Assembly: GCA_017433825.1 (NCBI GenBank)
Contig: JAFRGL010000025.1
Location: 124,001 to 188,000 of the forward strand
From: Eubacterium sp.
GTDB lineage: Bacteria; Bacillota; Clostridia; Lachnospirales; Lachnospiraceae
DNA: 64,000 nucleotides
Direction: 5' to 3'
The notes under the pieces were generated by a model. The model had not been told where the DNA came from, ran no database searches, and saw only the letters and a list, made by a program, of their open reading frames with translations. The position numbers and the translations under genes are program-made. Of this stretch, positions 17,203-24,998 are shown piece by piece (position 1 is the first letter of the stretch; every line of letters starts with the position of its first letter).

Positions 17203-17246
17203 AAAGAGGCATTGATGAAACCTGATAATCTTTGCCTCTTTTTTGC
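17203..17246 (+). terminator. Terminator after folC
   Basis: Stem AAAGAGGCA/TGCCTCTTT (17203-17211 with 17233-17241), 21-nt loop, then a run of T residues. Confidence 0.8.
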
Positions 17247-17275
17247 TTGACATAATAATTTCCTCATGGTATAGT
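17247..17275 (+). promoter_or_regulatory. Strong promoter of the rplU operon
   Basis: TTGACA (17247-17252), 17-bp spacer, TATAGT (17270-17275) with an extended TG at 17267-17268. This is the best sigma-A promoter in the window, as expected for ribosomal proteins. Confidence 0.85.
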
Positions 17276-17281
17276 CTTTGA

Positions 17282-17355
17282 GTGTGCCGCACAGAGAGGT
17301 AGAAGTATGCCCATTTTCGGGTATCACCGCATCTGGCGAGTTTGTATGATAGGAG
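17282..17355 (+). promoter_or_regulatory. Ribosomal protein L21 leader RNA
   Basis: The untranslated leader has a small hairpin ATGCCC/GGGTAT (17307-17312 with 17319-17324), followed by CACCGCATCTGGCGAG. This pattern resembles the Firmicute L21 leader and may mediate autoregulation by a ribosomal protein. The assignment is from remembered sequence features and was not searched. Confidence 0.7.
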
Positions 17356-17362
17356 GTGCCCT

Positions 17363-17671
17363 ATGTACGCTATTATTGCTACCGGTGGAAAACAGTACAA
17401 GGTTTCTGAAGGCGATGTGATCAAAGTTGAAAAGCTTGCCTGTGAAGTAGGCGAAACCGTTACGTTTGACCAGGTACTTGCGGTAAGAGATGATGCCGGA
17501 CTGAAGACCGGCGCAGACGCTGAAGCCTTCAAGGTTACAGCGACGGTTGAAGCGGTAGGCAAGGCCAGGAAGGTTGTTGTTTACAAGTATAAGAGAAAAA
17601 CCGGCTACCACAAGAAGAACGGTCACAGACAGCAGTTTACGCAGGTTAAGATTGAATCCATCCAGGCGTAA
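17363..17671 (+). CDS. rplU: 50S ribosomal protein L21
   Basis: 102 residues starting MYAIIATGGKQYKV and ending with the basic KRKTGYHKKNGHRQ segment, both diagnostic of L21. The start is the ATG at 17363 with AGGAGGTG upstream. It binds 23S rRNA in the large subunit. First gene of the rplU-prp-rpmA group. Confidence 0.98.
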   Translation: MYAIIATGGKQYKVSEGDVIKVEKLACEVGETVTFDQVLAVRDDAGLKTGADAEAFKVTATVEAVGKARKVVVYKYKRKTGYHKKNGHRQQFTQVKIESIQA

Positions 17672-17673
17672 GA

Positions 17674-18006
17674 ATGACAGAGATTACATTTTACAGGAAC
17701 GAACACGAAGAGTACACTGGATTCCGCTGTGACGGACATGCAGGCTTTGCCGATGAAGGGGAAGATATTGTATGCGCCGCCATTTCGGCACTGGTAACCA
17801 ATACGATTAATTCCGTACTGGAGTTTACCAATGACACACCGGACATCGATGAGGATGAAGAAGAGGGCTACATCGACGTTTCCTTCTTTGATGTCCCCGG
17901 AGAAGACACCCAGCTTCTTCTGCGTTCCCTGGTGCTCGGCTTATCCAATATTGAAGCCGAGAAAGACTATTCAGATTATATCCAAGTTATGTTTGAGGAG
18001 GTGTAA
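17674..18006 (+). CDS. prp: Ribosomal-processing cysteine protease Prp
   Basis: 110 residues. The catalytic pair is H22 (GHAGFA) and C34 ([10 protein letters not shown]), as in the Staphylococcus enzyme. It removes the N-terminal extension of ribosomal protein L27, which is encoded immediately downstream and carries the cleavage site. It lies 2 bp after rplU, and its own 3' end contains the GAGGAGGTG ribosome site of rpmA. Confidence 0.95.
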   Translation: MTEITFYRNEHEEYTGFRCDGHAGFADEGEDIVCAAISALVTNTINSVLEFTNDTPDIDEDEEEGYIDVSFFDVPGEDTQLLLRSLVLGLSNIEAEKDYSDYIQVMFEEV

Positions 18007-18010
18007 GGAC

Positions 18011-18295
18011 ATGTTAAAGATGAACCTTCAGTTCTTCGCTCATAAAAAGGGTGTTGGTTCCACAAAGAACGGTCGTGATTCCGAGTCCAAGAGACTTGGC
18101 GCCAAGAGGGCAGACGGACAGTTCGTAAAGGCAGGAAACATCCTTTACAGACAGCGCGGAACAAGAATTCACCCCGGCCTTAATGTAGGCCTCGGAAGAG
18201 ATGATACGCTTTTTGCCACGGCAGACGGCATTGTCAGATTTTCGAGAAAGGGAAGAGACAAGAAGATCGTTTCCGTTCTTCCTGTTGAAGAATAA
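18011..18295 (+). CDS. rpmA: 50S ribosomal protein L27 (with cleavable N-terminal extension)
   Basis: 94 residues. The start MLKMNLQFF is the Firmicute pre-sequence, and cleavage after FF exposes the [10 protein letters not shown]-terminus of mature L27, which reaches the peptidyl-transferase centre. The body ([26 protein letters not shown]) is typical. The ATG at 18011 follows the GAGGAGGTG site in prp. A hairpin terminator follows. Confidence 0.98.
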   Translation: MLKMNLQFFAHKKGVGSTKNGRDSESKRLGAKRADGQFVKAGNILYRQRGTRIHPGLNVGLGRDDTLFATADGIVRFSRKGRDKKIVSVLPVEE

Positions 18296-18300
18296 TTAAG

Positions 18301-18326
18301 AAGGGCCATCAAAATGGCCCTTTTTC
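18301..18326 (+). terminator. Terminator between rpmA and obgE
   Basis: Stem AAGGGCCAT/ATGGCCCTT (18301-18309 with 18314-18322), loop CAAA, T run. It probably acts as a partial terminator that lowers expression of obgE and later genes relative to the ribosomal proteins. Confidence 0.9.
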
Positions 18327-18349
18327 TATACCGGTAAAGGAGAAACTTA

Positions 18350-19645
18350 ATGTTTGCTGACAGAGCCAGAATCATCATTAAATCCGGCAAGGGCGGCGAC
18401 GGCCATGTAAGCTTCCGCAGAGAGAAATTCGTGGCGGCCGGCGGTCCCGACGGCGGTGACGGCGGAAACGGCGGGGACGTCATTTTCGAAGTTGACGAAG
18501 GCCAGAATACACTGATTAAATACCGTTACGCCAGGAAATTTGCTGCTACAGACGGTGAGAACGGCGGAAAAAGGCGCTGCCATGGCAGAAACGGCGAAGA
18601 TATCATCCTTCCCGTTCCGGAAGGCACCGTCATCAAGGATGCCGCTACGGGCAAGGTCATCATAGACATGTCCGGCGAACACAGAAGGGAAGTAATCCTC
18701 AAAGGCGGCAAGGGCGGAAAGGGCAACATGAACTATGCCACGCCCACCATGCAGGTGCCCAAATATGCCCAGCCCGGCCAGCCGGCCACGGAGCTGGAGG
18801 TGTTCCTTGAACTGAAAGTGATCGCCGACGTGGGCCTTTTAGGCTTTCCGAACGTGGGCAAGTCCACCTTTCTTTCCCGTGTAAGCAATGCGCAGCCGAA
18901 GATTGCCAATTACCATTTCACCACACTGCAGCCGAATCTGGGCGTCGTGGACATCGAAGACTGCGGCGGTTTCGTGATTGCGGATATCCCCGGACTTATC
19001 GAGGGTGCTTCCGAAGGCGCGGGACTGGGGTATGAGTTCCTCCGGCATGTGGAACGCACCCGCTATATGATTCATATTGTGGACGCAGCCTCCACGGAAG
19101 GCAGGGACCCGATAGAGGATATTTATACCATTAATGCGGAGCTTGCCAAATACAATGCCGATCTTGAAAAAAGGCCCCAGGTTATCGCGGCAAACAAAAT
19201 CGACGTTATTTATAAGGAAGAAGGCGCTGAAGATCCGGTTGAAAGGCTGAAGGCTGAGTTCGAACCCAAAGGTATAAAGGTGTTCCCGATATCGGCAGCC
19301 ACCGGTGAAGGCATCCGGCCGCTCCTGTTTTACGTCAAAGAGGAGCTGGACAAGATTCCGAAGGATACTTATGTATTTGCGCAGGAATTCTTCCCGGAGG
19401 ACATGCTGGCCAGGGAAGAGCTCCCCTACACGGTGGAGTACAGTGCGAAGGAGAAAGCCTATATACTGGAGGGCCCGAAGATCGAGAAGATGCTGGGCTA
19501 TACAAACCTGGATTCCGAGAAAGGCTTTTCTTTCTTCCAGCGTTTCTTAAAGGAAAGCGGCATACTGGATGCCCTGGAAGAGGCAGGCATACAGGAAGGC
19601 GATACAGTCCGGATGTACGGACATGTTTTTGATTATTATAAATAA
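18350..19645 (+). CDS. obgE: GTPase ObgE/CgtA
   Basis: 431 residues: a glycine-rich Obg fold (about 1-158), a G domain with GFPNVGKST (165-173), DIPGLIEGA and NKID motifs, and a C-terminal OCT domain (about 350-431). It takes part in 50S subunit assembly and stress responses. AAAGGAG precedes the ATG. Its position after rpmA is conserved in bacteria. Confidence 0.97.
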   Translation: MFADRARIIIKSGKGGDGHVSFRREKFVAAGGPDGGDGGNGGDVIFEVDEGQNTLIKYRYARKFAATDGENGGKRRCHGRNGEDIILPVPEGTVIKDAATGKVIIDMSGEHRREVILKGGKGGKGNMNYATPTMQVPKYAQPGQPATELEVFLELKVIADVGLLGFPNVGKSTFLSRVSNAQPKIANYHFTTLQPNLGVVDIEDCGGFVIADIPGLIEGASEGAGLGYEFLRHVERTRYMIHIVDAASTEGRDPIEDIYTINAELAKYNADLEKRPQVIAANKIDVIYKEEGAEDPVERLKAEFEPKGIKVFPISAATGEGIRPLLFYVKEELDKIPKDTYVFAQEFFPEDMLAREELPYTVEYSAKEKAYILEGPKIEKMLGYTNLDSEKGFSFFQRFLKESGILDALEEAGIQEGDTVRMYGHVFDYYK

Positions 19646-19658
19646 ACGAGGAATTGAA

Positions 19659-19970
19659 ATGACAAGCAAACAGCGTGCTTATTTAAAAAGCCTTGCCATG
19701 AATATCGACCCGGTGGTGCATGTGGGCAAAGGCAGCCTGACGCCTGAAATTATCCAGGCGGCAGATGAAGCCCTGGCAGCCCGCGAGCTGATTAAAGTCG
19801 GCCTCCTGCAGAACTGTCTGGACGATATTCATGAGATCGCGAATGCTCTTGGTGAGAGGACCCGGTCCGAAGTAGTCCAGGTTATCGGCAGGAAGATTGT
19901 TCTTTACCGTGAAGGCAAAGACGATAAGGAAAAGATCGAACTGCCGCGCGCAGCAAAAGGGAGAAAATAA
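19659..19970 (+). CDS. yhbY: YhbY-family RNA-binding protein (CRM domain)
   Basis: 103 residues. The single CRM domain begins MTSKQRAYLKSLAMNIDPVV and has the VGKGSLTPE loop corresponding to the GxxG RNA-binding loop. It associates with pre-50S particles. The ATG at 19659 follows GAGGA; longer in-frame starts lie inside obgE and lack a ribosome site. The stop abuts the nadD start. Confidence 0.92.
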   Translation: MTSKQRAYLKSLAMNIDPVVHVGKGSLTPEIIQAADEALAARELIKVGLLQNCLDDIHEIANALGERTRSEVVQVIGRKIVLYREGKDDKEKIELPRAAKGRK

Positions 19971-20603
19971 ATGGCAGATCAAATCCGCAGAATCGGTATC
20001 TTAGGCGGAACTTTCAACCCCATTCATCTGGGGCACCTGATATTTGCCCAGTCGGCGGCTGAAGCTCTCAAACTGGACAGTATCTGGTTTATGCCTGCGG
20101 GTAACCCGCCCCACAAACAGCATCTGAAAGGGATTGTATCCAATGAACACCGTCTGGAGATGGTGCGTCTGTCCATAGCTTCCAACCCCGACTTCGAGCT
20201 CAATACATACGAAGTCGAAAAAAACGGGTTAAGCTATACCCACGAAACCCTGGCAGCATTTAAGGAAATGCATCCGAGGGATGACTATTATTTCCTCATC
20301 GGCCAGGATTCTCTGCGGGATTTTGAAACCTGGAGGCATCCGGAAATTATCGCGTCCCAGGCGCATCTTGTGGCTGCTGTACGCCCCGGCGCAGGTGACA
20401 AAGCAGATATTTACGAAACGGCGGAAAGGCTTTCCGCGAAATATAACGGGGATTTTATCGTTATCGAAACGCCGGCCATTGAAATTTCCTCCAGCGATAT
20501 CCGGAAAAAGGTTCGGGAAATGTCAAGCTTCCGTTATCTTGTCCGTGACGAAGTTTTTGACTATATTCTGAAAAACCACCTGTATGCGGATACGGAAGAC
20601 TGA
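19971..20603 (+). CDS. nadD: Nicotinate-mononucleotide adenylyltransferase
   Basis: 210 residues of the nucleotidyltransferase fold. The GGTFNPIHLGH motif is at residues 12-22 and ISSSDIRKKV near the C-terminus. It converts nicotinate mononucleotide and ATP to deamido-NAD. The ATG follows directly on the yhbY stop. The nadD-yqeK-rsfS cluster is standard in Firmicutes. Confidence 0.95.
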   Translation: MADQIRRIGILGGTFNPIHLGHLIFAQSAAEALKLDSIWFMPAGNPPHKQHLKGIVSNEHRLEMVRLSIASNPDFELNTYEVEKNGLSYTHETLAAFKEMHPRDDYYFLIGQDSLRDFETWRHPEIIASQAHLVAAVRPGAGDKADIYETAERLSAKYNGDFIVIETPAIEISSSDIRKKVREMSSFRYLVRDEVFDYILKNHLYADTED

Positions 20604-20618
20604 ATAAAGAAGGCGGAT

Positions 20619-21236
20619 ATGATGGATAAAAAGCTTAAGATTGAAGACTGGCTGGCCATAGAAGAGAAGCTGCGCGCCGCGCTGAACCCGGTACGGTACC
20701 AGCACACCCTGGGAGTTACCTACACGGCAGCAGCACTGGCGATGAAGTACGGTCTGGACGTGGGCAAGGCAAGGCTTGCAGGGCTTCTGCACGACTGCGC
20801 GAAATGCATTCCGGATGATGAGAAAATCCGCATGTGCAGGGAAAACCCGGTAGACGTTACCGAATTTGAACTGGAACATCCTTACCTGCTGCACAGCAAA
20901 CTTGGCGCTTTCGTTGCGCAGGCGGAATACGGCGTAACGGATGAGGAGATTCTGTCCGCCATCCGCTGGCATACCACCGGAAAGCCGGAGATGACGGTCC
21001 TTGAACAGATTATTTATATTTCCGACTCTATTGAACCGAACCGGGACGATGAGCTGCCGGACTTAAGGGATGTGCGTATCCTGGCATTTACCGACCTTGA
21101 CGAATGCTGTGTGCAGATAATGCACGATAATATTGCGCATATCAAAGCCCGCGGACTGCCTATGGACAGCATGACGGAAAAAGCTTATAATTATTACAAA
21201 GAAAAGGTTAGCAGCCGTAAAAAGGCAGAAAGGTAA
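20619..21236 (+). CDS. yqeK: YqeK-family HD-domain hydrolase (diadenosine tetraphosphatase)
   Basis: 205 residues. HD-superfamily metal ligands are seen in RYQHTLGV, GLLHDCAK and HSKLGAFV. Characterised YqeK proteins cleave Ap4A symmetrically. Two adjacent ATG codons (20619 and 20622) fit the AAAGAAGG site about equally well. It lies between nadD and rsfS. Confidence 0.92.
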   Translation: MMDKKLKIEDWLAIEEKLRAALNPVRYQHTLGVTYTAAALAMKYGLDVGKARLAGLLHDCAKCIPDDEKIRMCRENPVDVTEFELEHPYLLHSKLGAFVAQAEYGVTDEEILSAIRWHTTGKPEMTVLEQIIYISDSIEPNRDDELPDLRDVRILAFTDLDECCVQIMHDNIAHIKARGLPMDSMTEKAYNYYKEKVSSRKKAER

Positions 21237-21246
21237 CGTAAAAGAT

Positions 21247-21603
21247 TTGACCGACTCCAAGAAAATGGCTTCCATCGCGGTAAATGCGCTGGAAGAGAAG
21301 AAAGCAAATGATGTCAAGATTATTGACATTGAGAAAATTTCCACACTGGCCGATTATTTTATCATCTCAAGCGGCAGCAACCGCAACCAGGTGCAGGCCA
21401 TGGCTGACGCGGTGGAAGAAGATCTGGGCAAGGCCGGCTTTGCACCGAAGCATATCGAAGGCTACGCTACGGCCAACTGGATCCTGATGGATTACGGCGA
21501 TATCGTCATCCATATTTTTGATGAAGAAAACCGGGTATTCTACGATCTCGAACGTATCTGGAGGGACGGCGAAAGCATCATTAAATCCCAGTTAGAAGAG
21601 TAA
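21247..21603 (+). CDS. rsfS: Ribosomal silencing factor RsfS
   Basis: 118 residues, starting at a TTG preceded by AAAGG. RsfS/YbeB signatures are ADYFIISSGSN, HIEGYATANWILMDYGDIVIHIF and FYDLERIW. It binds L14 and blocks subunit joining when nutrients are low. Last gene of the rplU/obgE group, followed by a terminator shared with the opposing gene. Confidence 0.95.
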   Translation: MTDSKKMASIAVNALEEKKANDVKIIDIEKISTLADYFIISSGSNRNQVQAMADAVEEDLGKAGFAPKHIEGYATANWILMDYGDIVIHIFDEENRVFYDLERIWRDGESIIKSQLEE

Positions 21604-21620
21604 ATATAAAGCGGAATACA

Positions 21621-21663
21621 AAAGAGGCGGTCGCAGGAATTATCCTTATGCGGCAGCCTCTTT
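21621..21663. terminator. Bidirectional terminator between rsfS and the acetyltransferase gene
   Basis: A 15-bp imperfect stem (21621-21635 with 21649-21663) with AAAGAGGC/GCCTCTTT ends, between convergent genes. Confidence 0.75.
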
Positions 21664-21685
21664 AAATATTACATTACTTTTTGTA

Positions 21686-22180
21686 TTAGTCCTGCAGCCG
21701 GTAGTACATGATATGCATGTCTTCGTAATGCCCGTCTTTGACCTGGAAGCCCTTCGGTATAATGCCCGCTTCGATGAATCCCACGCGTTTGTAAAGCTTC
21801 CTGGCGCCGGTATTGGAATCCACCACACCGTTAAACTGCATCAGGCGGAAGCCCTTTTCCCGAGCCTTTTCCAGGCTGTCCCGGACCAGAAGTTCACCCA
21901 GATGCTGCCCGCGCAGTTCCTTTTTTACCAGATAGGTGGCATTGGCGATGGAAGAGCAGCGGCCGGGGATATTTACGCCCATCATATACATCCCGACAGG
22001 CAAGTCATTTTCATCCGCCAGGCAGGCGGCATATCCTTCCATCTGTATAAAGCCCCTGAACATTTCCTCTGTCATGGGTTCCGTAAAAGGAAATGAACCT
22101 CCCTCATCGATAATTTCATTCATAACCGCCAGCATCGGCGCAGTATCGCTTTCCCTAAATTCCCTGATTCTGTAATTCAT
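21686..22180 (-). CDS. GNAT-family N-acetyltransferase
   Basis: 164 residues. The GNAT acetyl-CoA loop is RGQHLG within KKELRGQHLGELLVRDSL, followed by NTGARKLYKRVGF, the usual last helix/strand of the fold. The substrate is unknown. It is a single gene on the - strand between rsfS and galK, divergent from galK. The 22181-22290 stretch between them shows only AT-rich promoter-like sequence. Confidence 0.85.
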   Translation of the reverse strand: MNYRIREFRESDTAPMLAVMNEIIDEGGSFPFTEPMTEEMFRGFIQMEGYAACLADENDLPVGMYMMGVNIPGRCSSIANATYLVKKELRGQHLGELLVRDSLEKAREKGFRLMQFNGVVDSNTGARKLYKRVGFIEAGIIPKGFQVKDGHYEDMHIMYYRLQD

Positions 22181-22296
22181 CCCGGCCTCCGTTTTTCAGT
22201 CTTTCCCGTATATCTTACCTGAATTTTACGGGAATGCAACCGCATTTGCAAAAACAGAAGATAAAAGGATTTCCGTCTTTCTTCCGGACCGGTTTA

Positions 22297-22305
22297 TGTT
22301 ATAAT
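22297..22305 (+). promoter_or_regulatory. Extended -10 promoter of galK
   Basis: TGTTATAAT at 22297-22305 is a consensus extended -10; no good -35 is seen 17 bp upstream. It lies about 36 bp before the galK ATG. Confidence 0.6.
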
Positions 22306-22340
22306 AAAAAGGCATTAAATAACTTAACCGGAGAAGGACG

Positions 22341-23567
22341 ATGGAACCGTACAAAAATACAACGATACAAGCCCTGGCTGATGAAAGGATCCAGGAAAAC
22401 CTCACAGAAAATTTTGAAAAGCATTTCGGTTACCCTGCTGAATGCCTTTTCAGCGTTCCCGGCAGAAGCGAGCTGGGGGGTAATCATACTGACCACCAGA
22501 ACGGCCATGTGCTTGCCTGTGCGGTCACTTTATATATTCGTGCAGCCGCAGCGAAGAACGGCACGGACAAGGTACGTATCTGCTCGGAAGGATTCGGTCT
22601 TACCGAGCTGTCCGTCACAGACCTGGACAGAAGAGAAGAAGAGAAGAACACAACGATCGCCCTGGTACGCGGCATCCTGTCTTTCTTTAAGGGGCTGGGT
22701 GCAGAACTTTCCGGCTTTGATGTTTACGCATATTCGGAAGTTCCGGCGGGCAGCGGGCTTTCGTCATCCGCTGCTTTCGAAGTACTGATTGCTAAAATTA
22801 CCGATACCTTCTTTCATGATGAGCAGCTGGAGCCAGTCATCCTGGCTAAAATCGGACAGTATGCAGAGAATACGTATTTCGGAAAGCCCTGCGGCCTGAT
22901 GGACCAGACTGCCTGTGCAGTAGGCGGTGTCATAGGCATCAATTTCTTTGAAGGAACGCCGGAAGTGGAGAAAACAGAAGTTAACCTTTCCGCTTACGGA
23001 TACCGCCTGTATATCGTTGAAACCGGGGGCGGTCACGAAGATTTGACGGATGAATATGCCGCAATACCGAACGACATGTCCTCTGTAGCCCGTTTCTTTA
23101 AGGAAAAACACTTAAGCCGTGTGGATGAACTGGATTTCTTTGATAATATTACGTCTCTGCGCGAACGTTTTTCCGACAGGGCAGTTCTCCGCGCATTTCA
23201 TTTCTTTGAGGAAGACAAAAGGGCAGTACAGGAGCTGCATGCGCTTAAAAGCGGCCGCTGGGATTTGTTCCTGAACCTGGTTAATGCCTCCGGCCGTTCT
23301 TCCTTCATGTATCTGCAGAATGTAATACCCGCCGGAAACGTAAAGAGCCAGCCTGTAGCAGTCGCTTTAAAAGCCGCGGAATATGCCCTGCACGGGCGCG
23401 GTGCGTACCGGGTGCACGGCGGAGGTTTCGCAGGTACGATTCAGGCGTTTGTTCCGGAAGAGGAAGCTGCGCATTTTGAAGAGATTATGGAACATGTGAT
23501 TGGCCAGAACTGCTGCAGAAGCCTATCCGTGGACAATGACGGATGCAGCGCATTATGGTTATCATGA
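22341..23567 (+). CDS. galK: Galactokinase (GHMP kinase)
   Basis: 408 residues. The galactokinase entry motif VPGRSELGGNHTDH is at 39-52, the GHMP ATP loop is in PAGSGLSSSAAFE (about 135-147), and the C-terminal RVHGGGFAGT is present. It phosphorylates galactose for the Leloir pathway. GGAGAAGGA precedes the ATG. No galT or galE is adjacent. In the entry motif GRSELGGNH replaces the common GRxNLIGEH, a variant form that could mean a somewhat different sugar. Confidence 0.88.
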   Translation: MEPYKNTTIQALADERIQENLTENFEKHFGYPAECLFSVPGRSELGGNHTDHQNGHVLACAVTLYIRAAAAKNGTDKVRICSEGFGLTELSVTDLDRREEEKNTTIALVRGILSFFKGLGAELSGFDVYAYSEVPAGSGLSSSAAFEVLIAKITDTFFHDEQLEPVILAKIGQYAENTYFGKPCGLMDQTACAVGGVIGINFFEGTPEVEKTEVNLSAYGYRLYIVETGGGHEDLTDEYAAIPNDMSSVARFFKEKHLSRVDELDFFDNITSLRERFSDRAVLRAFHFFEEDKRAVQELHALKSGRWDLFLNLVNASGRSSFMYLQNVIPAGNVKSQPVAVALKAAEYALHGRGAYRVHGGGFAGTIQAFVPEEEAAHFEEIMEHVIGQNCCRSLSVDNDGCSALWLS

Positions 23568-23601
23568 GCTGTACAGCTTACGGTTTAATTGGGAGAAAGC
23601 A

Positions 23602-24807
23602 ATGAGAAGCATAAAAAGCGTATACAAAATCGGCAACGGTCCCTCCAGCTCACATACCGTCGGCCCGTACAACGCGGCAAAGCATTTTCTGAAGGAATAC
23701 CCGGATGCCGACACCTTTCATGTAACGCTGTACGGCTCACTGGCCTTCACAGGTGAAGGACACAGTACCGGAAAAGCAATCCGAACCGTACTGCCGAATG
23801 CCGATATTTCCTTTAACAAAACAGAAGAAGACCTTCCGCATCCGAATACCATGCTTTTTATCGCGGAAAAAGGCGGTCAGGAAATCGGCAGGAACCGTAT
23901 TTTCTCCGTGGGCGGCGGCAGCATACAGATTGAAGGCGAAACGGCAGAAGAAGAGTGCATCTATAGTTTCCGCTATCTTTCCGAGATTCTGGAGGAATGC
24001 AGAAAGCAGAATATCACTCTTAAGGATTATATTTACCAGACGGAAGGCGAAGGTCTTAAGGAGTATCTGAAGGAAATCTGGGATGCCATGAAGACGGCAG
24101 TTGAACGCGGACTGAAGGCGGAAGGCATACTTCCCGGCGGCCTGAATGTAAGCCGCAAGGCAAAAACGCTTTTCGAAAAAAGATGCTACAATGAAAGTTC
24201 AGACGTGACCATGAACCGGATTATCGCGGCGTATGTCTACGCGGTCAGCGAAGAAAACGCATCTGAAAACGTTGTGGTAACCGCGCCTACCTGCGGAAGC
24301 TGCGGCGTAATTCCCGGCCTGTTTTATTATATGCAGTATGACAAGGGATTTCCGGAAGAGGAGATTCTGGATGCCCTGGCCGTTGCCGGGCTTATCGGCA
24401 ATATTATCCGTACAAATGCCAGTATATCCGGCGCAGAATGCGGCTGTCAGGCGGAAATCGGCAGCGCATGCAGTATGGCTGCTGCGGGGCTTGCCTCTTT
24501 ATACGGTCTTGAAATGGATAAAATTGAATATGCCGCGGAAATCGCCATGGAGCATAATCTGGGTCTTACCTGCGATCCGGTCATGGGCCTGGTGCAGATT
24601 CCATGTATTGAAAGAAATTCCGTAGCGGCGCTGCGTGCGGTCAACTGCGTCAATATTTCCAGATTCCTTTCCGAAACAAGGAAAATCTCTTTTGACGAAG
24701 TTGTGGAAACCATGTACATTACCGGAAAAGACATGGACAGCCGCTACAAAGAAACCAGCCACGGCGGACTTGCCGCCATGTATGAGCATAAATCCGAATT
24801 ACAGTAA
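23602..24807 (+). CDS. Single-chain L-serine dehydratase (iron-sulfur type)
   Basis: 401 residues from the ATG at 23602, chosen over an in-frame GTG at 23500 that lies inside galK. The beta-type domain with GPSSSHTVGP (13-22) comes first, then the alpha-type domain with APTCGSCGVIPG, SGAECGCQAEIG and LTCDPVMGLVQIPC, whose cysteines hold the [4Fe-4S] cluster. It deaminates serine to pyruvate and ammonia, and the cluster makes it oxygen-sensitive. It is shorter than the 455-residue E. coli enzyme. It follows galK by 34 bp and may share its transcript. Confidence 0.9.
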   Translation: MRSIKSVYKIGNGPSSSHTVGPYNAAKHFLKEYPDADTFHVTLYGSLAFTGEGHSTGKAIRTVLPNADISFNKTEEDLPHPNTMLFIAEKGGQEIGRNRIFSVGGGSIQIEGETAEEECIYSFRYLSEILEECRKQNITLKDYIYQTEGEGLKEYLKEIWDAMKTAVERGLKAEGILPGGLNVSRKAKTLFEKRCYNESSDVTMNRIIAAYVYAVSEENASENVVVTAPTCGSCGVIPGLFYYMQYDKGFPEEEILDALAVAGLIGNIIRTNASISGAECGCQAEIGSACSMAAAGLASLYGLEMDKIEYAAEIAMEHNLGLTCDPVMGLVQIPCIERNSVAALRAVNCVNISRFLSETRKISFDEVVETMYITGKDMDSRYKETSHGGLAAMYEHKSELQ

Positions 24808-24838
24808 TATATCCGGTTTGGCAGAAGATTATATAATC

Positions 24839-24866
24839 TTTTCGTTAAACAACAGTTTAACGAAAA
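24839..24866 (+). terminator. Perfect 12-bp hairpin after the serine dehydratase gene
   Basis: TTTTCGTTAAAC/GTTTAACGAAAA with a 4-nt loop. It is AT-rich and has no T run, so it may be a processing or protein site rather than a terminator. Confidence 0.45.
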
Positions 24867-24907
24867 TATATGCCTATTTTCTCCTAAAACCACTCTCAAT
24901 ATGCTTT

Positions 24908-24940
24908 AAAGCCCGGTTTGTACGTAAACCGGGCTTTTTA
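24908..24940 (+). terminator. Terminator after the serine dehydratase gene
   Basis: Perfect 12-bp stem AAAGCCCGGTTT/AAACCGGGCTTT (24908-24919 with 24926-24937), loop GTACGT, T run. With A residues on the other side it can serve both converging genes. Confidence 0.9.
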
Positions 24941-24964
24941 TGGTTATTCTGGTATTTAATGGTT

Positions 24965-24998
24965 ATCTGTGTATTTATTATCTGCGTATTTATTATCT
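24965..24998. repeat. Short tandem repeat, two 15-bp units
   Basis: ATCTGNGTATTTATT occurs twice in tandem (24965-24979 and 24980-24994) just beyond the stop of the zinc-ribbon gene. One base differs between copies. Confidence 0.7.

Noticed and set aside
18296..18349. Full operon end after rpmA
   Set aside because: A good terminator is present, but obgE follows closely without a recognisable promoter, so partial read-through is more likely than a separate unit.
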